A stretch of DNA of 64,000 bases from NCBI RefSeq assembly GCF_022662015.1, contig NZ_JAKMCM010000002.1:186001-250000 (forward strand). The letters are read 5' to 3'. The notes below the pieces were generated by a model. It was not told where the DNA came from, did not search any database, and worked only from the letters and a program-made list of their open reading frames with translations. The stretch's first letter is position 1. Every line of letters begins with the position of its first letter. Source of the DNA: Aestuariivivens sediminicola. GTDB taxonomy: Bacteria; Bacteroidota; Bacteroidia; Flavobacteriales; Flavobacteriaceae. Positions 52,094-62,206 of the stretch are shown piece after piece. Both the position numbers and the translations under genes were made by a program.

Positions 52094-52858
52094 ATGCTTT
52101 TATATTCAAATATCATAGGAGAAGGAAAACCATTTGTTATTCTGCATGGGTTTTTAGGGATGGGCGATAACTGGAAAACGCTTGGAAGACAGTTTAGTGA
52201 TTCCGGATTCCAGGTCCATCTTGTCGATCAAAGAAATCATGGAAAAAGTTTTTGGAGCCGGGAATTTAACTATGAGGTACTCGCCGACGACGTGAAACAC
52301 TATTGTGATGCCCATCACTTACAAGACATTATTTTGCTAGGGCATTCCATGGGTGGTAAGACGGCCATGCTATTCGCAACGCGCTATCCTCAAATGGTTT
52401 CCAAGTTATTGGTGGCCGATATTTCGCCTCGATTTTATCCGGTGCATCACGATGTGATTCTTGAGGGTTTGTCAGCTTTGGATTTTGACGACTTAAAAAG
52501 CCGCGGAGAAGCGGAACAGGTATTGGGGAACTATATATCTGATTGGGGGATTAGACAGTTTTTACTGAAAAATTTATATTGGAAAGATAAGGGTCGCTTA
52601 GCATTACGCCTTAATCTGGATGTTCTTAAGGAAGAGGTTGGTGAAATAGGAGAACCATTACCGTCATATGCCTCTTTTGAAGGTGACACCTTGTTTTTGC
52701 GAGGTGATCGATCAGAATATATTGGGGTAAACGACCAAACCATTATCCGCCGGCATTTCCCGAAAGCCGAAATTGTGACCATTGCTAATGCAGGTCATTG
52801 GCTGCATGCTGAGAATCCCGAGGATTTTTTTGAGGCAGTTATAAGATTTGTGGGATAG
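52094..52858 (+). CDS. alpha/beta-hydrolase (YbfF-type esterase)
   Basis: Alpha/beta-fold hydrolase of 254 residues. The oxyanion region HGFLGMGDNWKTLGRQF, the strand VHLVDQRNHGKSF, the nucleophile elbow GHSMGGKTAM with S85, and the C-terminal His in NAGHWLHAENP make a full catalytic set. It is closest in pattern to the YbfF esterase/acyl-CoA thioesterase group. The natural substrate is unknown. It follows pdxJ on the same strand. Confidence 0.9.
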   Translation: MLLYSNIIGEGKPFVILHGFLGMGDNWKTLGRQFSDSGFQVHLVDQRNHGKSFWSREFNYEVLADDVKHYCDAHHLQDIILLGHSMGGKTAMLFATRYPQMVSKLLVADISPRFYPVHHDVILEGLSALDFDDLKSRGEAEQVLGNYISDWGIRQFLLKNLYWKDKGRLALRLNLDVLKEEVGEIGEPLPSYASFEGDTLFLRGDRSEYIGVNDQTIIRRHFPKAEIVTIANAGHWLHAENPEDFFEAVIRFVG

Positions 52859-53012
52859 ATTTTTGTAATTTTAGTGGCCTTCCTTGTTAAGGGATTGTTT
52901 CGTCATAGAAAGAAAAATTAAAGGAGGTCATCAATTTGTAAGCTGAGAAGGGAACAGTTTAAAAAAGGCCTTTCCGAAGGCTTCGGCTGAAAACTATTAT
53001 ATTTTTTATAAC

Positions 53013-53360
53013 ATGAAACTCATTATTAAACTTTTATTAAATGCCCTGGCGGTGATCGTTTTGGCCAATTTGTTAGCCGGCGTCTATGTAGATGGCTATG
53101 TGACCGCCATTATTGTGGCAGTTGTACTGTCTATATTGAACTTATTCGTTAAACCGATCTTAATTATTTTTACATTGCCCATTACCGTAATTACCCTCGG
53201 GTTGTTTTTACTCATTATAAACGCCCTTATAATTCTTCTGGCGGATAATCTGATTACTGGTTTTTCGGTGAATAACATCTGGTGGGCCATACTCTTTAGC
53301 GTGTTGTTATCCATACTGCAATCCATATTGCATTCCCTATTGAAGGAGGATAAAAAATAG
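53013..53360 (+). CDS. small four-helix membrane protein (phage holin IV/YvlD-like)
   Basis: Protein of 115 residues made almost wholly of four membrane helices, with the pattern GYVTAIIVAVVLSILNLFVKPILIIFTLP that marks the widespread YvlD/phage-holin family IV group. No lysis genes are near, so a chromosomal membrane role of unknown nature is likely. Confidence 0.85.
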   Translation: MKLIIKLLLNALAVIVLANLLAGVYVDGYVTAIIVAVVLSILNLFVKPILIIFTLPITVITLGLFLLIINALIILLADNLITGFSVNNIWWAILFSVLLSILQSILHSLLKEDKK

Positions 53361-53384
53361 CTTCTAAATCAAGTATTTAAAACT

Positions 53385-53415
53385 TTGTTGGGCTGCAAAA
53401 AAAGTTATACTTTTG
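53385..53415 (+). promoter_or_regulatory. promoter of tig
   Basis: TTG at 53385-53387, 20 bases, then TACTTTTG at 53408-53415. The -7 box fits TAnnTTTG and lies 38 bases before the ATG at 53454. Confidence 0.6.
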
Positions 53416-53453
53416 CATGCCAATTTTAGTGATATAAAATTATAGAATACAAC

Positions 53454-54782
53454 ATGAATATTACAAGAGAAAACGTCGATGCATTGAATGCGGTAGTAAA
53501 GGTAGATATTGCCAAAGAAGACTACAGTGAGAAGGTTGAAAAAATCTTATCCGATTATCGTAAAACGGCGAATATACCCGGATTTAGAAAAGGACATGTG
53601 CCCATGGGCATGGTGAAGAAGCAATATGGTAAGGCCGTTTTGGTTGATGAGGTGAATAAGTTACTGCAAGATGCACTGAACAAATATCTTACGGAAGAAA
53701 AGCTGGATGTATTAGGTCAGCCATTACCAAAACCACAGGACAATATAGATTGGGATGCTGAGGTTTTCACGTTTGAATTTGAATTGGGATTGGCCCCGGA
53801 ATTTGAAGTTAATTTAAAAAGCAAAAAAGCCATTACCCAATACAACATTATTGCCGATGATAAAATGATAGACGAGCAGGTGGAACGGATTCAAAAACAA
53901 TACGGTAAACTCGTGTCCCAGGATACGGTAGAAAAGGACAGTGAGGTTACAGGAACCTTTAAGAATGAAGAGAAGGAAATTGACAATACGGTAACCTTGA
54001 CCTTAGACAAGTTTAAGGGCAAGGCCACAGAGAAAAAATTTATTGGGGCTAAGATTGGCGATGTCATTCCTTTAAAAACGAAAGGCCTTTATGAGGATGA
54101 ACACGAACTGATGCACGCGTTAAAATTAGGCCACGATGAGGTTCATGGTTTGGATATTGAAGTCACCTTTACCATAACGGAAATAAATAAGAGGGAATTG
54201 GCCGATTTAGACCAGGACCTTTTCGATAAGTTATTTGGTAAGGATAAGATCAAAACAGTTACTGATTTGAAGGCAAAAATAAAGGAGGATGCCGAAAAGC
54301 AATTTGTCCAGCAAGCAGACCAGAAACTGTTAAATGATGTCACAGAATACTTGATTGAGCATACGAAATTTGACCTGCCTGCTGAATTTTTAACCAAGTG
54401 GCTTCAGACTGCCGGTGAAAAGGAAATGGATTCTGAACAGGCTAAAGAAGAATATGAAAAGAGTGAGAAGAGTTTGCGTTACCAATTAATAGAGGGTAAA
54501 CTCATTGAAGAAAATAACATTCAGGTGACCATGGATGACATTAAAAATCATGCTCGAGAGATGATAAAAGGGCAGATGGCGCAATTTGGTCAAATGAATC
54601 CTTCCGAGAAGGAATTGGATGATATTGCAGCTCGAGTATTGTCGAATCAGGACGAGGCACGTCGCATTTCAGAGCAATTAGTCAGTCAAAAACTTTTAGC
54701 TGTTTACAAGGAAAAGGCAAATTTAAAGGTAAAAAAATTAAGTTACGAAAACTTTGTTAAAGAAGTCTACGGCGACAAATAA
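53454..54782 (+). CDS. tig: trigger factor
   Basis: Ribosome-associated chaperone of 442 residues. The N-terminal ribosome-binding domain carries NIPGFRKGHVPMGMVKKQYG, close to the consensus GFRxGKVP signature. The middle PPIase-like domain (about 150-245) is reduced, and the C-terminal arms are rich in charged helices. As often in Bacteroidota, the PPIase active site is poorly conserved. It is followed by a strong terminator and then clpP and clpX, the order seen in many bacteria. Confidence 0.93.
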   Translation: MNITRENVDALNAVVKVDIAKEDYSEKVEKILSDYRKTANIPGFRKGHVPMGMVKKQYGKAVLVDEVNKLLQDALNKYLTEEKLDVLGQPLPKPQDNIDWDAEVFTFEFELGLAPEFEVNLKSKKAITQYNIIADDKMIDEQVERIQKQYGKLVSQDTVEKDSEVTGTFKNEEKEIDNTVTLTLDKFKGKATEKKFIGAKIGDVIPLKTKGLYEDEHELMHALKLGHDEVHGLDIEVTFTITEINKRELADLDQDLFDKLFGKDKIKTVTDLKAKIKEDAEKQFVQQADQKLLNDVTEYLIEHTKFDLPAEFLTKWLQTAGEKEMDSEQAKEEYEKSEKSLRYQLIEGKLIEENNIQVTMDDIKNHAREMIKGQMAQFGQMNPSEKELDDIAARVLSNQDEARRISEQLVSQKLLAVYKEKANLKVKKLSYENFVKEVYGDK

Positions 54783-54806
54783 ATCAAATAATAATTCCTT
54801 ATATTT

Positions 54807-54845
54807 AAGCGCTTAAACGATAATGGGTTTAAGCGCTTTTTTTAT
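54807..54845 (+). terminator. terminator after tig
   Basis: AAGCGCTTAAAC (54807-54818) and GTTTAAGCGCTT (54827-54838) form a perfect 12-bp stem with an 8-base loop, then a run of T. Confidence 0.92.
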
Positions 54846-54923
54846 TGAGTTTAACAGATTATTCAGGAACAAAAAGGTCTTCCCATAGCAAAGGATAATA
54901 AAGATAAAATTAGATTATAAATT

Positions 54924-55598
54924 ATGGATTATACAAAGGAATTTGAAAAATTCGCAATAAAGGACCAAGGCATTAGCAGCACCTACTATAACAAAATTAT
55001 TAGTAGTATGTACCCCACTAATTTAACACCTAACATCATTGAGGAACGCCAGATGAACGCTGTTGCCATGGATGTGTTTTCGCGGTTAATGATGGACAGA
55101 ATTATTTTTCTAGGTACGGCGATTAACGATCAGGTGGCAAATATCGTTCAGGCGCAATTGTTGTTTTTGGAAAGTGCAGATGCTTCAAAGGATATTCAAA
55201 TATATATTAACTCGCCCGGAGGAAGTGTTTATGCCGGTTTGGGAATATACGACACCATGCAGTTTATCAAACCGGATGTGGCGACCATATGTACAGGCAT
55301 GGCGGCATCAATGGGTGCGGTACTTTTATGTGCCGGAGAGAAAGGCAAACGTAGCGGATTGACGCATTCCAGAGTCATGATTCACCAACCGCTTGGGGGT
55401 GCACAAGGTCAGGCCAGCGATATAGAAATTACGGCAAGGGAGATATTGACTCTAAAGGAAGAACTCTATAAAATCATAAGTAAACACTCCGGACAAGAAT
55501 ACGACAAAGTCTATAACGATAGTGATCGGGACTACTGGATGAAGGCCGATAAAGCCAAGGAATATGGTATGATAGACGAGGTGCTCGTACGCAATTAA
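54924..55598 (+). CDS. clpP: ATP-dependent Clp protease proteolytic subunit
   Basis: Serine protease that forms the tetradecameric chamber used with ClpX. The 224 residues contain the triad S129 in [12 protein letters not shown]154 in MIHQPLGG and D203 in [27 protein letters not shown] is the substrate-strand region. The N-terminal extension of about 25 residues relative to E. coli is normal for the group. It is separated from clpX by 64 bases on the same strand. Confidence 0.96.
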   Translation: MDYTKEFEKFAIKDQGISSTYYNKIISSMYPTNLTPNIIEERQMNAVAMDVFSRLMMDRIIFLGTAINDQVANIVQAQLLFLESADASKDIQIYINSPGGSVYAGLGIYDTMQFIKPDVATICTGMAASMGAVLLCAGEKGKRSGLTHSRVMIHQPLGGAQGQASDIEITAREILTLKEELYKIISKHSGQEYDKVYNDSDRDYWMKADKAKEYGMIDEVLVRN

Positions 55599-55662
55599 AA
55601 TATAATTTGTAGTTTTATAATGCCTTAGTAATAAGGATGTAAGAGGGTTTAAAACTAATTTA

Positions 55663-56895
55663 ATGGCAAAAGAAGAATTGGAATGTTCGTTCTGTGGTAG
55701 AAAAAAACCAGAAACGAACCTATTAATAGCCGGATTGGATGCTCACATCTGCGATCGATGTATTGAGCAGGCACATGGTATTGTTATTGAAGAGTCTAAG
55801 CAAAGCGATAGCAGTGATTTGTCTGCGGAGCTCAAGCTTAGAAAACCGCAGCAAATCAAAGAATTTCTTGACACCTACATTATCGGTCAGGAAGCTACTA
55901 AAAAAGTGATGTCTGTAGCGGTGTATAATCATTACAAACGATTATTGCAACCGGCTTCAAATGACGACATCGATATTCAAAAGAGTAATATCATCATGGT
56001 AGGTCAGACCGGAACGGGAAAGACACTCATGGCAAAAACCATAGCCAGGATGTTAAACGTGCCATTGGCTATTGTCGATGCTACAGTTCTAACGGAGGCG
56101 GGCTATGTTGGAGAAGATGTGGAGAGCATTTTAACGCGTTTATTGCAAGCTGCCGATTACAATTTGGATAAGGCGGAGAAGGGAATCGTCTTTATTGACG
56201 AAATAGATAAAATTGCCCGTAAAAGTGACAACCCTTCAATTACCCGGGATGTGTCGGGGGAAGGGGTGCAACAAGCCTTGTTAAAGCTTCTGGAAGGCAC
56301 CGTGGTTAATGTGCCGCCAAAAGGAGGAAGAAAACATCCGGATCAAAAGTTTATTGAAGTCAATACCGAAAACATCCTTTTTGTTGCAGGAGGTGCGTTC
56401 GATGGTATGGAGCGCATCATTTCTAAGCGATTAAATATGCAGGCTGTGGGGTATAGTGCATCAATTTCAGACGATGTGGTAGACGAAAATAACTTGTTAC
56501 AATATATCATTCCAAAAGACCTTAAAGACTTTGGCTTGATCCCTGAAATTATAGGGCGATTACCTGTCTTAACCTATATGGATCCTTTGGATGCTCAAAC
56601 ATTAAGAGCCATATTGACAGAACCAAAAAATGCCATTATCAAGCAATATAAAAAATTGTTTGCCATGGATGATATAGAATTTAGTATTACGGAAGGGGCT
56701 TTAAACTTTATAGTCGATAAAGCTATTGAATATAAATTAGGTGCTCGAGGGTTGCGTTCCCTATGTGAGGAAATATTAACCGATGCCATGTTTGAGTTGC
56801 CAAGCAGCGAAGAGAAAAAATTGAATGTTAATAAGCTCTATGCCGAAGAAAAGTTAACCAAGACCACATTGAAGAAACTCAAGGCGGTTTCCTGA
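55663..56895 (+). CDS. clpX: ATP-dependent Clp protease ATP-binding subunit ClpX
   Basis: AAA+ unfoldase of 410 residues. The N-terminal zinc-binding domain has cysteines 8, 11, 30 and 33 (CSFCGRKK and ICDRC). Walker A GQTGTGKT, Walker [13 protein letters not shown], sensor and the IGF-equivalent loop region, and the C-terminal [13 protein letters not shown] (sensor 2) are all present. It forms a unit with clpP. A hairpin terminator lies about 22 bases behind the stop. Confidence 0.97.
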   Translation: MAKEELECSFCGRKKPETNLLIAGLDAHICDRCIEQAHGIVIEESKQSDSSDLSAELKLRKPQQIKEFLDTYIIGQEATKKVMSVAVYNHYKRLLQPASNDDIDIQKSNIIMVGQTGTGKTLMAKTIARMLNVPLAIVDATVLTEAGYVGEDVESILTRLLQAADYNLDKAEKGIVFIDEIDKIARKSDNPSITRDVSGEGVQQALLKLLEGTVVNVPPKGGRKHPDQKFIEVNTENILFVAGGAFDGMERIISKRLNMQAVGYSASISDDVVDENNLLQYIIPKDLKDFGLIPEIIGRLPVLTYMDPLDAQTLRAILTEPKNAIIKQYKKLFAMDDIEFSITEGALNFIVDKAIEYKLGARGLRSLCEEILTDAMFELPSSEEKKLNVNKLYAEEKLTKTTLKKLKAVS

Positions 56896-56916
56896 AACGC
56901 ACAGAGATTAAGATAA

Positions 56917-56948
56917 AAAAAAACCACGCCATGAGCGTGGTTTTCTTA
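56917..56948. terminator. bidirectional terminator between clpX and the GH3 gene
   Basis: AAAACCACGC (56920-56929) and GCGTGGTTTT (56935-56944) pair around CATGA, with A-run and T-run on either side, so it can stop transcripts from both converging genes. Confidence 0.88.
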
Positions 56949-57117
56949 TTGATGGTTAATTAATTCGTGTGCATTATGAGGAATTATCTGAGATAATTTA
57001 AAGGAAAATTAACAACATTAAAAGAGAAGGGCAAAAATTCGTTTTACTTTTAGATATATCGATGATAATAGTCGTTAAAAAAAATCAAGGTGCTCATTTA
57101 ACCGATTAAAGACCTGC

Positions 57118-58635
57118 TCACCTCACGTTGAGTTCGAGAAGGGCTTCAAGATAATGTCTTGTATTCGATAAGCGAGGTATTTTATGCTGCCCCCCCAATT
57201 TGTTGTTCTGTTTTAACCAGTCATAAAACAAATGACGCCGTGCTACATTAATGGTTGGCTTATTGAGCGTAATGTTGTTATAACGCTTAGCCTCATAATC
57301 TGAATTTAAGGCCTTGAGGGCGTTGTCAAATAATTCGGTAAAATAGTTGAGATCCTTTGGATGCGTTTTAAATTCAATCAGCCATTCATGAGCCCCTTTT
57401 TCCTTACCTTCCATAAAAATTGGAGCCGCTGTAAAATCCACAATTTCGGCCTTGGTTCGCTTGCACACTCTTTTTAAAGCTTCTTCAGCATTCTCAATAA
57501 TCAGTTCCTCACCGAAAACATTAATATGATGTTTCGTTCTTCCCGATATTTTTATGCGATAGGGACTTAAGCATGTAAAGCGAACAGTATCTCCCAGTTT
57601 ATAACGCCAAAGCCCGGCATTGGTCGTAATAATTATCGCATAATTTACGTCCAGTTCTACCTCGCTAAGCGGTATGGCCTTTTCGTTCGGGGTATCGTAT
57701 AAATCCATTGGAATGAACTCATAGAAGATCCCATAGTCCAACATTAGTAACAGTTCATTGGAGTTATTTTGGTCTTGTATCGCGAAGAAGCCTTCTGAGG
57801 CATTGTATATTTCGTAGTATTTAAACGTTCGTTCCGGAATGATGTTCTTATACTGATTCGTATAGGGCGTAAAACTCACACCACCGTGAAAATAAACTTC
57901 TAAGTTTGGCCAAACTTCTACCAAATTGGTTTTACCCGTTGTTTCTAATACATGGTGCAGGAGCACAAGCATCCAGGATGGCACCCCTGCAAGACTGGTC
58001 ACATTTTCATTGATGGTTTCATCAACAATTGCTTGCATTTTATGTTCCCAGTCACTCATTAATGAGACTTTATTGCTTGGTGTACTGCTGAATTCGGCCC
58101 AAAACGGCATATTGTCGATCAAGATTGCAGATAGGTCACCAAAAACAGTTCCATTTTCCTTATACAGTTCTTTACTGCCACCTAAGCGCAAACTTTTTCC
58201 GGTAAAGAGTTGTGAATCCTCATTATTATTTAAATACATGCACAACAAATCCTTACTGGCCGCATAATGGCAGTCTTCAAGTGACTCTGGGCTTACCGGT
58301 ATGAATTTGCTTCTGGCCCGTGTTGTCCCACTGGATTTGGCAAACCACTTGATTGGTGTCGGCCAGAAGATATTGTTTTCGCCAAGACGGGCACGTTCTA
58401 TGATGTCCTGCCATCCATCATAATTTTTTATTGGAACGCGTTCCGCAAAGGTGCTGTAATTCTTTATCGAACTGAAATCATAACGTTTCCCCAGTTCGGT
58501 ATGCTTTGCAAAATCCAAGAGACTAAATAGTAATTCATTTTGAACTTCGTTGGGGTATTTTAAAAACAGTTCGATTTGATGAAACCGTTTTTTTAAGAAC
58601 CAAGAAGCAATCGAATTGACTAATGGTATTGGCAT
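57118..58635 (-). CDS. GH3 auxin-responsive-promoter family protein
   Basis: Acyl-adenylate/thioester-forming family known from plant GH3 amido synthetases and present in Bacteroidota with unknown substrate. From the ATG at 58635 the protein has 505 residues. The ATP-binding loop KSSGTTRARSKFIPV, YHGGVSFTPYTNQYK, YYEIYNASEGFFAIQD and GLWRYKLGDTVRFT are the family motifs. An in-frame start further upstream would add a 18-residue segment that runs into the divergent DUF2797 gene and is not favoured. Only 42 bases separate the two divergent starts. Confidence 0.88.
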   Translation of the reverse strand: MPIPLVNSIASWFLKKRFHQIELFLKYPNEVQNELLFSLLDFAKHTELGKRYDFSSIKNYSTFAERVPIKNYDGWQDIIERARLGENNIFWPTPIKWFAKSSGTTRARSKFIPVSPESLEDCHYAASKDLLCMYLNNNEDSQLFTGKSLRLGGSKELYKENGTVFGDLSAILIDNMPFWAEFSSTPSNKVSLMSDWEHKMQAIVDETINENVTSLAGVPSWMLVLLHHVLETTGKTNLVEVWPNLEVYFHGGVSFTPYTNQYKNIIPERTFKYYEIYNASEGFFAIQDQNNSNELLLMLDYGIFYEFIPMDLYDTPNEKAIPLSEVELDVNYAIIITTNAGLWRYKLGDTVRFTCLSPYRIKISGRTKHHINVFGEELIIENAEEALKRVCKRTKAEIVDFTAAPIFMEGKEKGAHEWLIEFKTHPKDLNYFTELFDNALKALNSDYEAKRYNNITLNKPTINVARRHLFYDWLKQNNKLGGQHKIPRLSNTRHYLEALLELNVR

Positions 58636-58677
58636 ATTTATTTTATCTTTAGGAATTCTAAAATAATACTTTTTTTC

Positions 58678-59472
58678 ATGTTCTACCAAGGTGTTTTAAC
58701 AAAAATGGAAACTGAGTTTAGCAGTCCGATACAATATTATTTGGTATTTGAAAATGACTTTATCATCATGAATCAGTTATTGGAAAAATCAATAACCATT
58801 GAATTTGTTAAGTATCAATGTTTAAATTGTGGGATGGACAAACCCATTTATAGACAGGGATTTGACAGACAATGTTTTTTCGAGGTTCCGCAGGCGGCTG
58901 ACTGGGTTATGAGACCGGAACTAAGTATGGCACATTTAGGTAAGGAAGAGCGTGATTTGGAATATGAGAAGCAAGTACAATTACAACCCCATGTCGTTTA
59001 TTTGGCAAATTCGAGCAATGTAAAAGTCGGTGTAACACGAAAGAGTCAAATACCAACGCGGTGGATAGACCAGGGTGCTCATGAGGCCATTGAGATTGTA
59101 GAGGTTCCCAATCGGTATTTGGCGGGTATTACCGAGGTTGCCCTAAAGGCACATATTAGCGACAAAACAAATTGGCGCAGCATGCTGAAAAACGATCTTA
59201 AAGATGAAGATCTGGTGGCGTGGCGTGAACAATTGAAATCCTATCTGCCAGATGAAGTCCGAGATTATTTTATTGAAAGGAATTCTGAAACCCATCTGGA
59301 ATTTCCCGTGATTCAGTACCCTGAAAAACCTAAAAGTTTAAATATCGTGAAACAGCAAAGTTATACCGGTAAGCTGGTTGGCCTTAAGGGACAATACCTT
59401 ATTTTTGAGGATGAAACCGTCTTTAATATTAGAGCCAATGAGGGACTGGTGGTTAAAATCTCAGTGCTTTAA
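58678..59472 (+). CDS. DUF2797 family protein
   Basis: Protein of 264 residues matching DUF2797, with a putative zinc site CLNCGMDKPIYRQGFDRQCF followed by VVYLANSSNVKVGVTRKSQIPTRW, where the middle part resembles GIY-YIG nuclease-like folds. Function is unknown. A second ATG nine codons downstream (58705) would also be possible. It is divergent from the GH3-family gene and converges with the AsmA-like gene, the two stops being 8 bases apart. Confidence 0.85.
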   Translation: MFYQGVLTKMETEFSSPIQYYLVFENDFIIMNQLLEKSITIEFVKYQCLNCGMDKPIYRQGFDRQCFFEVPQAADWVMRPELSMAHLGKEERDLEYEKQVQLQPHVVYLANSSNVKVGVTRKSQIPTRWIDQGAHEAIEIVEVPNRYLAGITEVALKAHISDKTNWRSMLKNDLKDEDLVAWREQLKSYLPDEVRDYFIERNSETHLEFPVIQYPEKPKSLNIVKQQSYTGKLVGLKGQYLIFEDETVFNIRANEGLVVKISVL

Positions 59473-59480
59473 TAGGTCAC

Positions 59481-62138
59481 TTAGTTTACACTGTCTTTTC
59501 CTTTTTTCTTTTTACCAAGTAAACCGCCAAGTACATTTTTAACTGCATTGTCAGTGTTCGATGACGTAGAATCCTGTGTTGTTTTGTTGCCAACAATATC
59601 TTTTAGAATAGTGTTTACTGTACTGTTCTGTGCCTTTTTCAGGGAGTCCGATTTTGTTTGATTTCCACCAATAACATTACCGATTAAACTTTTAACCTTG
59701 TCTTTACCTTGATTTAGTAGTTTTTGTTTTTCGATTTCAATGAGTTGTTGGGTAAGATTTTTTACACCACTGGACAAATCGGTTTTAACCGTTGGGTTAG
59801 TAAAGGATCCGGTGATATTAGCTGCAACCGGAATGGATATGTTATTGGCCTCTGCAGTATCAATTTTACCAATAAGCCTGTTGATATCACTTCCCAAGTA
59901 TCTGGCAGGCACATTAAATATGGCATTGTAATTCAGGCTCTTGTCAAAGCCATGGGTTCCGGAAACTTCAATCTTTATATCCTCATAGTTTATATGAAAG
60001 GGTTTCACGGCAACCTTACCATCGGCAAATTCGAATTGGGTTTTTAAGTCATTCAAATTCAACTTTTTGAAATCCACAAAATTTAGTGCACCCTCGAGAG
60101 AATTAATTATTTTCGATTCATCGGTTTTCACCCTGGTACCTGATAACTGGGCAAAAGCATTACCTGAAACCGAACTTAAAACTGGAGACAAGGCCTCGTC
60201 TAAATCGCCTTTTAAGTTAATTTTAGTGTTTAATTTACCCTGAAGGACCTTGGCAATAGGGGCCAGATTTTGAAGCAATTCCATGCCGGTAAACGATTTA
60301 CCAATATCAAAATCATTTGCCATTAGACTTAAATTAAAACTTGGGTTTTGCGCTTTGGTGGTCACATCCCCTGTAATGGCCAATGCACCATCGAAAATCG
60401 TAGAAGTTAGGTTGTTCAGTGATGCTTTTTGGTCTCTTATAACTAAAATGCCTTTAACATCTTTTAGGTTTAAATTATCATAAATTACCGTTGCCGCAGT
60501 GGCATTTATGGTACAATCGAGAGCCTCCGGTATTTTCAAAGCTTCCGCTTGTTTTTTGGAATTCTGATCTTTGGAAGAGGCATCAACCGTCATAAAATCA
60601 TTGACATTGAAGCTGTTGGAATTTACTTTAAAATCACCCTGTAAGGTACCATCGCTCAATAAAAACCCGGTAAGGTTTTTAATTATTCCGGTAGCAGATA
60701 AATCACTGTCGCCGGTTTTCGCCTTAAACTGGTTGAGCGTTACCGTTCCTGTATTTAGCTTCATATTGGCCTCTGAAATAAGGAATGGATGGTTGAAGGA
60801 TTTTGATGTAAACTCAAAATTATTTATCTGTATGGATCCATTATTTTTTATGCGATCGTAGGTATTGGATTCAATGGCCTCCATATCGAATGCAGTAGTT
60901 ATATCGCCTTTTAAAATACCCTTTACCGGGGTGTCCAATTCTATAGGGTATGCCTTCGATAGATTTTCCAGGTTTATTACACCATTAACACGAGCATTCA
61001 CTACCATGTTTTTTGTGATATTTTTTAACGTTGCTGAGGACTTAAAAACGTCGGAATCAATAATGAAGTCTAAGGTTTTTATGTCAATAAAAGTATCATC
61101 GGTATGTCCCGTTGTATTTTTCACCGAGGAATTAATGTTGATATTGCGCACCTGTTTGGGTAAATTCGGATATTTAAATGCGGCATTATTTGAAGTGATC
61201 GTAATATCGAAGTTAGGAATGGTTTCGTCGGAATAGGTTCCCTTTACAAGTCCCTTAACTTTAAAATCACCTGAAGTTTCAACCTCCTCAATGTTTTTGG
61301 AATAGGCTTCCGGTAATACTGCCAAGAAATTTTTGAAATCAGATTCCGGGTTTTCAAAACTGATCTCCATTTCCTGTCCCTGGTCCAATTGCCTGAGGTA
61401 GCCCTGGAAGGTAATAGGTAACTGATTGATATATCCTTTGTTTTCTTTGAACGTATAGGTGTCGTTACTTAAATCTAAATCGATAAGTGCATCTAATTTT
61501 AACAAGGTATTTTTGAGATAGAAGGTGCTATCCATGCTGAAGCTCACATGAGTTTCAGTGCTGGTGTCTAATTCTGATACCTCAGAAGAAAACATACCAT
61601 GACCCAAATGGTTAAACTCCGTGAGATGGAGGGTCATGTTCGAGGTCTCATCCTTAAACGTCAAAGCACTGTTATTAATACTGTAATCCTTTATGTCGAA
61701 GGTGATTTTTCGATCGCTTGAGGCATCCGAATCATTTTTTTTAGAAATATCATAATTAGAATTTCCAAGTGCATCTGTTTTTAATGTCAGCAGGGCCTCA
61801 TCAATACGAATTGAATTGATAATCAGAGGTTCTCCCTCTTTTTTAAATAACTCTTTAAGGGACATGGTAAATGATATGTCTTTGACGGTCGTTAAGGTGT
61901 CATCCTCGAAAGGGGCGACATTTTTTATCAGTATATCATTGACCCTAACATGTGCCTGAGGAAAGCTTCGTATAAAACTTAAGCTTAGATCGCTAAACTC
62001 AACCTTGGCATTAAGGTTCTCGTTTATCATTTGTTTGATGATGTCGTTTATTTTACCCTGAAAAACAAAAGGTACAGCGATAAGGAGTAAAAATAATATG
62101 AGGAATGACAGACCCGATATTTTCAGCGCTTTTTTCAT
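59481..62138 (-). CDS. AsmA-family envelope protein
   Basis: Protein of 885 residues with an N-terminal membrane anchor (ISGLSFLILFLLLIAVPFVF) and a long periplasmic body. LSFIRSFPQAHVRVNDILIKN is the AsmA N-terminal motif, and the C-terminal third contains repeated segments such as LKDVKGILVIRDQKASLNNL and FADGKVAVKPFHINY typical of the AsmA-like beta-groove. AsmA-like proteins are thought to bridge membranes for phospholipid transport. It is followed by a Gly/Lys tail rich in LLGKKKKGKDS. It is on its own strand with no close operon partner. Confidence 0.88.
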   Translation of the reverse strand: MKKALKISGLSFLILFLLLIAVPFVFQGKINDIIKQMINENLNAKVEFSDLSLSFIRSFPQAHVRVNDILIKNVAPFEDDTLTTVKDISFTMSLKELFKKEGEPLIINSIRIDEALLTLKTDALGNSNYDISKKNDSDASSDRKITFDIKDYSINNSALTFKDETSNMTLHLTEFNHLGHGMFSSEVSELDTSTETHVSFSMDSTFYLKNTLLKLDALIDLDLSNDTYTFKENKGYINQLPITFQGYLRQLDQGQEMEISFENPESDFKNFLAVLPEAYSKNIEEVETSGDFKVKGLVKGTYSDETIPNFDITITSNNAAFKYPNLPKQVRNININSSVKNTTGHTDDTFIDIKTLDFIIDSDVFKSSATLKNITKNMVVNARVNGVINLENLSKAYPIELDTPVKGILKGDITTAFDMEAIESNTYDRIKNNGSIQINNFEFTSKSFNHPFLISEANMKLNTGTVTLNQFKAKTGDSDLSATGIIKNLTGFLLSDGTLQGDFKVNSNSFNVNDFMTVDASSKDQNSKKQAEALKIPEALDCTINATAATVIYDNLNLKDVKGILVIRDQKASLNNLTSTIFDGALAITGDVTTKAQNPSFNLSLMANDFDIGKSFTGMELLQNLAPIAKVLQGKLNTKINLKGDLDEALSPVLSSVSGNAFAQLSGTRVKTDESKIINSLEGALNFVDFKKLNLNDLKTQFEFADGKVAVKPFHINYEDIKIEVSGTHGFDKSLNYNAIFNVPARYLGSDINRLIGKIDTAEANNISIPVAANITGSFTNPTVKTDLSSGVKNLTQQLIEIEKQKLLNQGKDKVKSLIGNVIGGNQTKSDSLKKAQNSTVNTILKDIVGNKTTQDSTSSNTDNAVKNVLGGLLGKKKKGKDSVN

Positions 62139-62206
62139 AGGTAGTTCTATATTTTAGGATACTGATAATATACGTAAAATAGGGCTTAATAGTTGAAAAA
62201 CACACC

